Below, piece by piece: positions 8,020 to 16,505 of a stretch of DNA of 64,000 nucleotides. The stretch spans positions 62,001 through 126,000 of the forward strand of contig NZ_CP070372.1 of NCBI RefSeq assembly GCF_016919705.1, given 5' to 3'. The notes beneath the pieces were generated by a model. That model was not told the DNA's origin. It saw only the letters and a program-made list of their open reading frames with translations, and searched no databases. Within the stretch, counting starts at the first letter, position 1. Each line of letters begins with the position of its first letter. The position numbers were made by a program, and so were the translations under genes. This DNA comes from Paracoccus methylovorus. Its GTDB lineage: Bacteria > Pseudomonadota > Alphaproteobacteria > Rhodobacterales > Rhodobacteraceae.

Positions 8020-8463
8020 TCACCGATAGCCGAAACCCATGATATAGTCCCGCAGCAGCCCCTCTTCATTCTCGGTTTCCCGCAATAGGCATTCCAGAGC
8101 ATCGCGCGCATTCAGCACCCCGACCGGGTGATCCGCGCCATCGACAAGCGGCAGGTTTTTCAGCCCCCGTTCTTGCATCAACGACCAAAGCGCCCTGAGG
8201 TCATCGCTTTCCCTGCATGTCACCACCTCTCGGCGCATGACCGTGAAAACAGGTGCATGGGTGTGAAGATGCTCCCCTCGGGCCAGCCGTTCGACCAGAT
8301 CCGTCTTGGTGAGAATGCCCGAAAGACAATCCCGCCCATCGTGCAGGACGACCATGTCGGTTCCGGCTTGAAGATGGCGGGCAACATCCAGAATGTCGGC
8401 CGCCTCATTCATCATGACCAGCCGTTCCCGTGCCTGTTCCACAACATAATGAACGAATGCCAT
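8020..8463 (-). CDS. CBS-domain pair protein
   Basis: A 147-residue soluble protein made of two CBS motifs (about residues 5-65 and 75-130). They carry the usual ending patterns GILTKTDLVERL and VGVLNARDAL. CBS pairs bind adenosine nucleotides and act as energy or redox sensors. The ATG at 8461-8463 is best spaced from AGGGG. Upstream ATG and GTG codons in the same frame lie too close to it. It is convergent with the LacI gene and downstream of the siderophore operon, with its own palindrome upstream, so it is probably independent. Confidence 0.85.
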   Translation of the reverse strand: MAFVHYVVEQARERLVMMNEAADILDVARHLQAGTDMVVLHDGRDCLSGILTKTDLVERLARGEHLHTHAPVFTVMRREVVTCRESDDLRALWSLMQERGLKNLPLVDGADHPVGVLNARDALECLLRETENEEGLLRDYIMGFGYR

Positions 8464-8481
8464 CGCCATCACCCCTGCGGT

Positions 8482-8511
8482 TTCAGAGTTTCTGAATGGG
8501 GGAAATCCCCC
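8482..8511. promoter_or_regulatory. Palindrome and hairpin before the CBS gene
   Basis: TTCAGA-GTT-TCTGAA (8482-8496) is a perfect inverted repeat 18 bases upstream of the CBS-protein start. It is followed by a five-G/five-C hairpin (8498-8511). The first may be an operator. The second may end the leftward siderophore transcript, although it has no T run. Confidence 0.3.
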
Positions 8512-8570
8512 TCAAAGCAATCACCGCGCCGCACACAAGCCAGCCCGTCTTTGGACTGCTGCGCCGGTGC

Positions 8571-9632
8571 CTAAACAGCCGCTTCTCCATGTCGCCAATA
8601 GCTTACGACCAGATGTTCGCCCTTTTCAAGGTCGGTCTCGTTGCGCTGCCAAGCCCTGATGGCGCGGAATGCCGAATATTCACAGCCCACCCAAAGATAG
8701 CGGCTGCCCTGTGCCGGATCAGGCAGACCCGCCGCGCAAACCGCATGTTTAAGCTGGGCCCCCGTTTCACCGCGGCGCATCAGCCATTCGACCTGCACCG
8801 AGGAACGCGTGGCCAGATTCTGGATCTCGGCGGCATCCTCGACCTCGATAAAGGCGCGGCCCTGCGCTTCGGGGGGCAGTGCGTCCAGCATTCGCGCGAT
8901 GGCGGGCAGTGCCGTTTCATCGCCCGCGAAAAGATAGTGATCGGCCGGTCTCAGCCCACCGCCACCCGGCCCGACGATGCCGATCTCGTCGCCCTCCCGT
9001 GCCGTATCCGCAAGCGCCGAACCGGGGCCGGCCTCGGGGTGCAATACGAAATCGACAAGGATCGTGGCGCGGTCGCGTTCGACCTCGCGCACCGTATACT
9101 TGCGATAATCGGGCCTGCTGTCGGGATTATCCCATATAATCTGGCCGCTGGACCCGACGCGGGGCCATTGCGGATGGCGTGCGTCCTTTTGCACAAGCAC
9201 GTTTAGATGCAACGCTTCCATCTGGTCAAAGCGACCGACATCGCCGCGCAAATGCAGGCGGCGCATGCGGGGGGTGATGGTTTCGACGCGCGTGACCTGC
9301 ATGATCTGGAAGTTCGGCGGGCGATCCAGGGTGCTGCCATCGCCCTGCCAGGCGATCTGCGGCTGGTCGGGCGCGGACAGTTCAAGGACATGCTCGGCCA
9401 GTATCTGACGCATGAAATACAGTGGCTCGATATCAGGCGCCTCGATGCTGATTTCCGTCACCGGCAACGCTGGCCGGATCATGGCCTGCGCGTTGTGCAG
9501 GGTGATATGATGCACCCCATCCAGAACGCGGTGGCAGGCATGGTGATCCTGCAGATGCGCGCAAAGCGTGGCGATGATGGCATGCGGGTCGGACAGCCGG
9601 ACGTGGCAGCGGGCGGTAAGCTTGCGGGTCAC
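8571..9632 (-). CDS. Siderophore-interacting protein (FAD/NAD(P)H ferric-siderophore reductase) with DUF2218 domain
   Basis: A 353-residue cytoplasmic protein. Residues about 5-95 match DUF2218, and the rest is a siderophore-interacting flavoreductase. It has an FAD-binding barrel carrying RKYTVRE (near 190-196), then a NAD(P)-binding part with GDETALPAIARML. It ends with the conserved SYWRHGE block. It reduces imported ferric siderophore to release iron. The GTG start at 9630-9632 follows AAGGAA. It is the last gene of the receptor-binding protein-reductase operon, 12 bases after the binding-protein stop. Confidence 0.9.
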   Translation of the reverse strand: MTRKLTARCHVRLSDPHAIIATLCAHLQDHHACHRVLDGVHHITLHNAQAMIRPALPVTEISIEAPDIEPLYFMRQILAEHVLELSAPDQPQIAWQGDGSTLDRPPNFQIMQVTRVETITPRMRRLHLRGDVGRFDQMEALHLNVLVQKDARHPQWPRVGSSGQIIWDNPDSRPDYRKYTVREVERDRATILVDFVLHPEAGPGSALADTAREGDEIGIVGPGGGGLRPADHYLFAGDETALPAIARMLDALPPEAQGRAFIEVEDAAEIQNLATRSSVQVEWLMRRGETGAQLKHAVCAAGLPDPAQGSRYLWVGCEYSAFRAIRAWQRNETDLEKGEHLVVSYWRHGEAAV

Positions 9633-9644
9633 GAGGGGGTTCCT

Positions 9645-10730
9645 TCAGGGGGCGTCGATGCAAAAGCTGCCGCTTAGGGGAACGGCAAGGAAATCGGTGT
9701 TGATCCGGTCCAGCGTGTCCTGCGGGTCCAGATGGGCAAATATTTCGGGATGAATCCATCGGGCAAGGCATTCGGTCACGACGACATTCAGCGCCGAGAT
9801 CGAAAGCTGGTGCGACACGCCATGCGCGCGGCCTTCGGCCACGGCGGGGATGTTGCGACGGATCGAGCCGGCAAGCACCTGCTCCAGCGATTGCTGGGCG
9901 TCTTGCGGCGGGATGCCGGCGCCGATGACGAAGCCGCCGGCCCCCGCCAGATGCGCGCCGCCGGTGGCGACATAGATGGCGGGACCGTCGATCATCAGGG
10001 TCTCGGGCGCGACACGGCCATCGTATCCCGCGATCCCCCCCGAGCCAAAGCTTTCGCCGCCGGCCAGCGCCACCATCTGGGCCAGCATGTTGTCGCGGCC
10101 GGGGACGGCGCAGCAGGGACCGGCGGCATGCCCTTCGACCAACACTTTCGGCCGGGGCGCATCGGCGGGGACGGCTTGTCGAATGGCCTCCATCCGGGCC
10201 GAGGCGAAATCGGCAAAGGCGTCGGCACGATCCTCGCGGCCCATGGCGCGGCCCAATAGATGCAGCGCGCGCGCCGAAGAGGTGACGCGGTCAATCCGGT
10301 GATCTTCACTGTTCTCCAGAAACAGCACCGGGATTCCCGCCGCCTCCAGCCGCTCGGCCAAAGGCTGCCAGCCGGGGTCCCACAGCGTCACCACGAAAAG
10401 ATCGGGCGCCGCCGCGATGATCGGCTCGACCGAGGTTGATGCCGGGGTCACCCCGGCGATTTCCGGGACATCATCGACTGCGGGAAAGCGGGCGCGGACA
10501 GCGGCTTTCAGACCTGCATCCAGCCGCTGCGGCCCGCCCCAGCCGGCGACAGTGGCGACGGGGTCGGGCTCCAGCAGCGCCAGGGACAGCAGCAGCAGGC
10601 TGTCATTGGTCGCGATGTTGCGGGCAGGTCGGTCCAGCCGCACCTCGCGCCCGGCGGCATCGGTCAGCACGATCTCTGCCCGCGCGATGGCGGGCAGGAT
10701 CAGGGCAAGGACAAGGATCAGGGCCCGCAT
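9645..10730 (-). CDS. Periplasmic iron-siderophore binding protein (FecB/BtuF type)
   Basis: A 361-residue exported protein with a signal peptide of about 18 residues (MRALILVLALILPAIARA). The mature domain begins with IVLTDAAGREVRLDRPA, a pattern typical of class III metal-chelate binding proteins. It would deliver ferric siderophore from the outer-membrane receptor to an inner-membrane ABC transporter. The ATG lies one base after the stop of the receptor gene, so the two are coupled. No FecCD-type permease or ATPase gene lies in the window, so the transporter core must be encoded elsewhere. Confidence 0.85.
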   Translation of the reverse strand: MRALILVLALILPAIARAEIVLTDAAGREVRLDRPARNIATNDSLLLLSLALLEPDPVATVAGWGGPQRLDAGLKAAVRARFPAVDDVPEIAGVTPASTSVEPIIAAAPDLFVVTLWDPGWQPLAERLEAAGIPVLFLENSEDHRIDRVTSSARALHLLGRAMGREDRADAFADFASARMEAIRQAVPADAPRPKVLVEGHAAGPCCAVPGRDNMLAQMVALAGGESFGSGGIAGYDGRVAPETLMIDGPAIYVATGGAHLAGAGGFVIGAGIPPQDAQQSLEQVLAGSIRRNIPAVAEGRAHGVSHQLSISALNVVVTECLARWIHPEIFAHLDPQDTLDRINTDFLAVPLSGSFCIDAP

Positions 10731-10731
10731 G

Positions 10732-12873
10732 TCACCAACGATAGCTGAGGTTCAGCGTCGCCTCGCGCGCAGTGCCATAGTTGCAGCTTCCTCCGGTCGC
10801 GTTGCGGCAATGGCTGACATATTCCTTGTCGAACAGGTTCGTCACCGCAAGCTGGACCGCCGCGCCGTCCCATTGGGGACCAAGCCCGCCAAGCTCATAG
10901 CTTGCCGCGACATCGACCAGCCCACGGCCGGGGATGCGCAGATCGGGGTTGTAGCTGTTGTCCGTCTGATAGTCCGACATGGCACGGATGCCGCCCGAAA
11001 GCTGCAGGCCCGGCACCTGCCCGGGACGGTAATCCGCCCAGAGCGTCGCCTGATGGCGCGGCAGGGTCTGGATTTCGCGCCCCTGTTCGACCGGGTTGTT
11101 CGATTTGGTCACCTTGCCGTCGGTATAGGCATAGGACGCGGCAAGGCTGAACTGCGGGGTGATTTCGTATTTCGCCTCGATCTCGGCACCCTTCACCCGC
11201 TGCTCTCCGGTCTGGACCGAGCTGTATGCATCATAGGGCGTCAGCGCATTCTTGATCTTCATGTCATAGACCGAAACCGAGATCATGCCGCGTCCGTCCG
11301 CGGGCGCATATTTCACACCAAGCTCGAATTGGCGGGTTTCCTGCGCCTTGAAGGGGTTGCCAAAGGCATCGACACCCAGCAACGGCAGGAAGCCGGTCGA
11401 ATAGCTGACATAGGGGGCCAGTCCGTTTTCGGCCAGATAGATCAGGCCGGCACGATACGATGTCTGATCCTCCTTGTTCGTATACCGCTCATCGCTGATG
11501 CGGTTATGGGTTTCGATCCGGGACCAGTCATGGCGAACGCCCAACGTGCCGATCCATTTCCCCCAGCGCATCTGGTCCTGGGCATAGATGCCGGTCTGCG
11601 TCTGCTCTTGCAGGGCCGAGCGGGTCACGGCGGGTGCGGGAATGTCCACCGTGCCATAGACCGGGTCCAGATAGTCCAGCGGCGGCACCCCCGCCACGCC
11701 ATTGCCGAAATTGGTGCTGGAATCGGCGCGAAGGTAATCCACCCCGAAAAGCAGGCGATGCTCGACCGCGCCGGACACGACCCGACCCTCAAGCCGGGTG
11801 TCGGCGTTAAAGCTGGTCACATAGTCGTCCGAGATTGCCGAAGCACGGTTCAGCACGGTGCCCGGTGCGTCAAAGGCAAAGGCCGGGTTGACCAGTACCA
11901 GCAGCATATCCTGTTCGGATTTGGCATAGCGCAGTGTCTGGCCGACGCTCCAGTCGTCGTTGAAGCGGTGGCTGAACTCGTATCCGATGGCGCGGGTGGT
12001 GCGGTTGAACTCGTTCAGCGAAGGGTCGCCCATATACAGATCGCGCGGGATGTTGCCCGCCGGGTTGTCGATCAGCGTGCCCGTCGCCGGATAGAAGCGC
12101 GGGTTGAAGTTGTCGGGGTTGTCCTTTTGGTAATAGGCAAAGGCGGTCAGAACTGTATCCGGCGTGACCTGCCATGTCAGGCTGGGCGCGAGCATGATCT
12201 GACGATCCCGCTCTCGGTCGATCTGGGTGTGGTTGTTGCGGACTTGCCCGACGAGGCGATAGCTTAGCGTGTCGCTAAGGGGGCCAGTGGTGTCAAACCC
12301 GCCCTGTGCGCCACCAAAGGATGAAAAGCCCAGCACCACCTCGTGGCTGGCCTGCCGTTCCGGGCGTTTGCTGACCAGATTGACCAGACCGCCGGGGATA
12401 GAGCGGCCATAAAGCACCGAGGCCGGCCCCTTGACGACCTCGATCCGGTCCAGCGCATAAGGGTTGATCGTGGGCGTGGCGTAGTTGTTCGGATCGCCCG
12501 GCAGGATCAGCCCGTCCAGCCAGATGGTGCCGTAAGTGTTCGAGCCGCGGATATACAGCCAGTCATAGCGGATATCGGCGCCGTTCGGTTCGGGATGGAT
12601 GCCGGGGGTATAGCGCAGGGCCTGCGCGACGGTGCGCGCGCCGCGGCTTTCGATTTCCGCGCGGGTGACGACGTTGACGGCCTGCGGCGTCTCGGTCAAC
12701 GGGGTGCGGGTCTTGGAGGCAGATGCGGCGCTGCGTGCGATGGGCGCATTATCGGCTTCGGCATCGATGACCACCGGGTCCAGCATCACGCTGGCGTCTT
12801 GTGCCCAGACCGGTCCCGCCGTCAGAAGACCAAGCGCGGTTCCCCGCAATAGCCATGCCATACCGTTGCGCAT
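10732..12873 (-). CDS. TonB-dependent siderophore receptor (FhuA/FpvA type)
   Basis: A 713-residue outer-membrane receptor with a signal peptide of about 25 residues. The plug domain (about 50-160) shows TETPQAVNVVTRAEIESRG, IRGSN and a plug-to-barrel GRSIPGGLVNLVSKRP motif. The 22-strand barrel ends in the aromatic signature NLSYRW. It imports a ferric siderophore using TonB energy. The ATG at 12871-12873 is favoured because it begins the signal peptide. An in-frame ATG at 12919-12921 lies next to the iron-box. The gene is first in an iron-regulated operon, diverging from an AraC regulator. Confidence 0.9.
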   Translation of the reverse strand: MRNGMAWLLRGTALGLLTAGPVWAQDASVMLDPVVIDAEADNAPIARSAASASKTRTPLTETPQAVNVVTRAEIESRGARTVAQALRYTPGIHPEPNGADIRYDWLYIRGSNTYGTIWLDGLILPGDPNNYATPTINPYALDRIEVVKGPASVLYGRSIPGGLVNLVSKRPERQASHEVVLGFSSFGGAQGGFDTTGPLSDTLSYRLVGQVRNNHTQIDRERDRQIMLAPSLTWQVTPDTVLTAFAYYQKDNPDNFNPRFYPATGTLIDNPAGNIPRDLYMGDPSLNEFNRTTRAIGYEFSHRFNDDWSVGQTLRYAKSEQDMLLVLVNPAFAFDAPGTVLNRASAISDDYVTSFNADTRLEGRVVSGAVEHRLLFGVDYLRADSSTNFGNGVAGVPPLDYLDPVYGTVDIPAPAVTRSALQEQTQTGIYAQDQMRWGKWIGTLGVRHDWSRIETHNRISDERYTNKEDQTSYRAGLIYLAENGLAPYVSYSTGFLPLLGVDAFGNPFKAQETRQFELGVKYAPADGRGMISVSVYDMKIKNALTPYDAYSSVQTGEQRVKGAEIEAKYEITPQFSLAASYAYTDGKVTKSNNPVEQGREIQTLPRHQATLWADYRPGQVPGLQLSGGIRAMSDYQTDNSYNPDLRIPGRGLVDVAASYELGGLGPQWDGAAVQLAVTNLFDKEYVSHCRNATGGSCNYGTAREATLNLSYRW

Positions 12874-12899
12874 CGTCCAGCCACCCTTTGCCGTATAAT

Positions 12900-12914
12900 T
12901 GACAGATCCTGTCA
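12900..12914. promoter_or_regulatory. Iron-rhodo-box (IRO box) upstream of the siderophore receptor
   Basis: TGACAGATCCTGTCA is a perfect palindrome with a three-base centre and fits TGA-N9-TCA, the iron-rhodo-box bound by RirA-type repressors in Rhizobiales and Rhodobacterales. It is 26 bases upstream of the receptor start, a typical repressor position. Confidence 0.6.
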
Positions 12915-12954
12915 GGTTCATCTATGCCATAGGGCAGCTCTGCCCATTCGCGCA

Positions 12955-12979
12955 ATTGGCGCGGATTTTGCGCGCCAAT
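12955..12979. promoter_or_regulatory. Inverted repeat, possible AraC-regulator site
   Basis: Perfect nine-base arms (ATTGGCGCG and CGCGCCAAT) flank a seven-base spacer in the gap between the receptor and the AraC gene. A PchR/YbtA-like activator often binds such a site between divergent genes. Confidence 0.4.
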
Positions 12980-13008
12980 CAGAATCGTTTGCGAAAGCTC
13001 ATGTCCCC

Positions 13009-13983
13009 ATGATGATCAACGATCGCAGCCTTATGATGCGCGTCAGTGATATGCTGACCCGTCCCGGTGTCAGCTTTGACAGCCCCGAGGATCTGGATGC
13101 CGACCAGATGCTGATGCGGGGCGCCTTTCTGCATCGGCGCATGCGCGAGGGGCTGACGATCCACCTGAGCGATGCGGTAGAAGAGCACGCCTTCACCGTG
13201 ACCTCGCAGCTTGATCGGGGGTTGAACTGTGTCTTCTTTCTGGAGGGGCGGGTCGATCTGACCATCGGCCGGCGCAAGATCGCCTATGGCCGTACGGCCG
13301 CCATGCCCCCCATAGGAGCCGCCTTCCTGTGCCGTGAGACCGAGCGCTTTCAGCGCGTGTCGCGCAGTGCGCAACGTCTACGGCATCTGGTCGTGTCCGC
13401 CGATCTGGACTGGCTGACGGATGAGGCGATGGAGGCTGCAGGTCTGTCTGGCGGCGGGGCGGCCTTGGGCGACGATCTTGTGGATCATCGCTGGGCCTTG
13501 CCTACACGCATGATCTCCCTGATTGCCGAAGTCTTTGATCCGGCCCCGGCGCTTCCTGCGCTTCACAATATGTATCTTGAATCGCGCGCAATCGAGATCG
13601 TGGCCACCACGCTTGGTGCCATGGCAAAACCACAGATCGAGGCGTCGCGTCTGTCCCCGCCCGAAATGGCGCGTCTTCGCCGCGCTTGCGACTTCATCAG
13701 CGAAGATGCGGACGGTGCGAACTCGGTTGCCAATATCGCTGCAGCGGCGGGCGTAAGCCAAGCCACCTTGCAGCGGCTTTTCCGCGAGGCGTTTGGCCTT
13801 AGCGTATTCGATTACGTCCGGCGCGGCAGGCTTTCCGATGCCCATGATGCGCTTCAGCGGCGGCGAGTCACGATCCAGCAGGCTGCGGCGCTGGCCGGTT
13901 ACTCGACAGCCGCGAATTTCGCCACCGCATTCCGGCGGCTCTATGGATATCCCCCCGGTGCTATAGGGCGCGCGCAGGCCTAA
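13009..13983 (+). CDS. AraC-family regulator, siderophore-sensing (PchR/YbtA-like)
   Basis: A 324-residue protein. The N-terminal about 200 residues form a sensor region with NCVFFLEGRVDLTIG, similar in layout to PchR-type regulators. The C-terminal about 100 residues are an AraC double helix-turn-helix with IAAAAGVSQATLQRLFREAFG and QQAAALAGYSTAANFATAFRR. It diverges from the TonB receptor operon, the usual arrangement for activators that induce uptake when their ferric siderophore is present. The ATG at 13009 has only weak ribosome-binding potential. A second ATG follows immediately. Confidence 0.88.
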   Translation: MMINDRSLMMRVSDMLTRPGVSFDSPEDLDADQMLMRGAFLHRRMREGLTIHLSDAVEEHAFTVTSQLDRGLNCVFFLEGRVDLTIGRRKIAYGRTAAMPPIGAAFLCRETERFQRVSRSAQRLRHLVVSADLDWLTDEAMEAAGLSGGGAALGDDLVDHRWALPTRMISLIAEVFDPAPALPALHNMYLESRAIEIVATTLGAMAKPQIEASRLSPPEMARLRRACDFISEDADGANSVANIAAAAGVSQATLQRLFREAFGLSVFDYVRRGRLSDAHDALQRRRVTIQQAAALAGYSTAANFATAFRRLYGYPPGAIGRAQA

Positions 13984-14217
13984 GCAGGATAGAGGCAAGG
14001 GTCGAATCGACCTGCGAGCCATGGCCTTGCAGCCGCCGTCCGCTGCAAGCGCACTCCCCCGCGATCAGCGGCAGGGTTGGGCCGCGCGGGGTCTGGTTTT
14101 TCTATCTTGGCGACGGGAAGAGGCAGGATCTTCTCCATTCCGTTCCGGCTTTGGAATAGTGGCTCGGCGTTAACGCGACTAAAGTGGTCGTGGTTTTAAC
14201 TGCAGGATCCTAGCCCG

Positions 14218-15372
14218 ATGCTTATGACCACGATCACGACTCAGCTCGACGAAATCGAAACCCCGCAAAGGCTGGCCGACGAATTCGGTGCCGCTGCAGC
14301 AGAGGACGATCGCACGGCCAGCTTCCCCTTTCGGCAGGTCGAGGCGCTGCGCGAAAACGGGCTGCTTGCCCTGACCGCCCCGCAGCACCTTGGTGGCCGG
14401 GGTGCGGGACTGGGGGTCGCGGCGCAGGTCATCCGCGAGATCGGCCGTGGCGATCCGGCAGTCGGTCTGGTGCTGGTGATGCAATATGCCCAACTGGCAT
14501 CGCTGCATCGCGGGCGATGGCCCGCCGGGCTGGTGGCGCGCGTCGTGCGCGAGGCTGCGACCGAGGGGGCGTTGATCAACGCGCTGCGCGTCGAGCCCGA
14601 GCTTGGCACGCCAATGCGCGGCGGACTGCCGGCGACCATTGCCCGCCGAACCGGCGATGGCTGGCTGCTGTCTGGTCGCAAGATCTATTCCACCGGCAGC
14701 GAAGGGCTGCGCTGGGGTATCGTCTGGGCTCGCACGGACGAGGACGAGGCCCGCGTCGGGCAGTTTCTTGTTCCCATGCAGGCCAAAGGTGTGCGCATCG
14801 TCCCGACCTGGGACACGCTGGGGCTGCGTGCCTCATCAAGCCATGAGGTCCGGTTCGACGATGTGCTGCTGCCGCTGGATCATGCGGCGGATATCCGGCG
14901 CCCGACGGAATGGGCCATTCGCGGGGATGAAACCTCGGCCTGGGTCAACCTGCTGATCGCCGCGCTTTATACCGGGGTGGCCGAGGCGGGCCGCGACTGG
15001 ATCGTCGGCTTCCTGAAGTCGCGGGTTCCAGCAAACCTCGGCAAGCCGCTGGCCGAACTGCCCCGGATGCAAGAGGCCGTGGGCGCCATCGAAGAGCGTA
15101 TCGCCGTCAATCGCCGCCTGATCGCCTCGGCTGCCGAACAGGCGGATGCAGAGCGGGTGCCTTCGGCCAGCGAAACCGGGGTCATCAAGCATGTCGCCAC
15201 CGAGAACGCCATCGCTGCCGTCGAAGGGGCGCTGAAACTGGCCGGCAATCACGGCATCGCCCGCCACAACCCGCTGGAACGCCATTACCGCGACGTTCTG
15301 TGCGGCCGCATCCACAGCCCGCAAGAAGACAGCGTTCTGGTCGTCGCCGGACGCGCCGCGCTTGGGCTTTGA
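14218..15372 (+). CDS. Acyl-CoA dehydrogenase-fold flavoprotein, DszC/SfnB-like
   Basis: A 384-residue protein with the acyl-CoA dehydrogenase fold: an N-terminal helical domain (to about 115), a middle beta domain (about 120-220) containing GWLLSGRKIYSTGSEG, and a C-terminal helical domain ending GRIHSPQEDSVLVV. Its position first in a row of sulfonate-type genes points to the branch containing SfnB and DszC, flavin-dependent enzymes of organosulfur metabolism, rather than fatty-acid oxidation. The next gene, a luciferase-like monooxygenase, follows by 16 bases. The exact substrate is unknown. ATG at 14218 has an alternative ATG two codons later. Confidence 0.8.
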   Translation: MLMTTITTQLDEIETPQRLADEFGAAAAEDDRTASFPFRQVEALRENGLLALTAPQHLGGRGAGLGVAAQVIREIGRGDPAVGLVLVMQYAQLASLHRGRWPAGLVARVVREAATEGALINALRVEPELGTPMRGGLPATIARRTGDGWLLSGRKIYSTGSEGLRWGIVWARTDEDEARVGQFLVPMQAKGVRIVPTWDTLGLRASSSHEVRFDDVLLPLDHAADIRRPTEWAIRGDETSAWVNLLIAALYTGVAEAGRDWIVGFLKSRVPANLGKPLAELPRMQEAVGAIEERIAVNRRLIASAAEQADAERVPSASETGVIKHVATENAIAAVEGALKLAGNHGIARHNPLERHYRDVLCGRIHSPQEDSVLVVAGRAALGL

Positions 15373-15388
15373 CATCAGGAGAATAACC

Positions 15389-16495
15389 ATGTCCGTCGAA
15401 TTCATCGGCTTTATCGGCAATCACAACGCCTCGGAAATCATTCCGCGTCGGGGTCCGGTCATCGACCGCGACTTTGTCCGCGCCTCGGCTGCGATCCATG
15501 AGGCGGGCGGTTTTGATCGTGTGCTGCTGGCCTTTCATTCCTCGACACCCGACAGCCTGTTCGTCGGGCAATATGTGGCCAGCGTCACCAGCCGGCTCAA
15601 GCTGATGCTGGCACACCGGCCTGGCTTTACCGCGCCCACGCTGGCCGCGCGACAGCTTGCCACGCTGGATCACCTGACAGATGGGCGCGTTGCCGTGCAC
15701 ATCATCACCGGCGGCAACGACCGCGAACTGGAACAGGATGGCGACTGGCTGACCAAGGACGAGCGTTACGCCCGCACACGCGAATATCTGGATATTGTCC
15801 GGCAGGAATGGACCAGCGAAACGCCCTTCGACTATCGTGGCGACTACTACAGGGTGAAGGGTGCCTTGGCGGATATCAGGCCCAAAGGCCCCGAGGGTGT
15901 CCCGGTCTATTTCGGCGGTTCGTCCCCGGCGGCGATCGACGTCGCCGGCCAGCATGCCGACGTCTATGCGTTGTGGGGCGAGACCTACGAACAGGTTGCC
16001 CAGACAATCGCCGCCGTCCGCGCCTCAGCAGCCCGCCATGGTCGCAATCCCCGTTTCTCATTGTCGCTGCGTCCCATTCTTGCTGAAACCGAGGACGCGG
16101 CATGGGCCAAGGCCGCACGTATCCTTGAGCAGGCCAAGGCGCTGCGTGCGGCGGGTGACGAGCCACGGTTGGTCAACACGCTCAACCCCGATCAACCGCA
16201 GAACGAGGGTTCGCGCCGCCTGCTGGCCGCCGCTGCCCGGGGTGCCCGGCTGGACAAGCGGCTGTGGACCGAGATCGCTGCGCTGACAGGCGCCAACGGT
16301 AACTCGACCTCGCTGGTGGGCACCCCCGATCAGGTGGCCGATGCGATGCTGGATTATTACCGGCTGGGTATTTCGACCTTCCTGATCCGGGGCTTCGATC
16401 CGCTGCCGGACGCGCTGCAATATGGCCGCGACCTGATCCCGCGCGTACGTGCGCGCGTTGCGGCCGAATTCACTTCCAGCCACGCTGCTGAATAG
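15389..16495 (+). CDS. Luciferase-like (SsuD-type) FMNH2-dependent monooxygenase
   Basis: A 368-residue protein of the bacterial luciferase fold. It has the SsuD-like run LMLAHRPGFTAPTLAARQLATLD followed by GRVAVHIITGGND, and a C-terminal LVGTPDQVADAMLDYY block. These enzymes oxidise the carbon-sulfur bond of alkanesulfonates, releasing sulfite, with reduced FMN from a partner reductase. No flavin reductase is visible in the window. ATG at 15389 follows AGGAGA. It is co-transcribed with the DszC/SfnB-like gene and the downstream importer. Confidence 0.88.
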   Translation: MSVEFIGFIGNHNASEIIPRRGPVIDRDFVRASAAIHEAGGFDRVLLAFHSSTPDSLFVGQYVASVTSRLKLMLAHRPGFTAPTLAARQLATLDHLTDGRVAVHIITGGNDRELEQDGDWLTKDERYARTREYLDIVRQEWTSETPFDYRGDYYRVKGALADIRPKGPEGVPVYFGGSSPAAIDVAGQHADVYALWGETYEQVAQTIAAVRASAARHGRNPRFSLSLRPILAETEDAAWAKAARILEQAKALRAAGDEPRLVNTLNPDQPQNEGSRRLLAAAARGARLDKRLWTEIAALTGANGNSTSLVGTPDQVADAMLDYYRLGISTFLIRGFDPLPDALQYGRDLIPRVRARVAAEFTSSHAAE

Positions 16496-16505
16496 GGGAA
16501 ACATC

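Noticed and set aside
10417..12267. 616-codon open frame antisense to the siderophore receptor
   Set aside because: It mirrors the receptor gene, lacks a ribosome binding site and any family motif; long antisense frames are common in GC-rich coding DNA.
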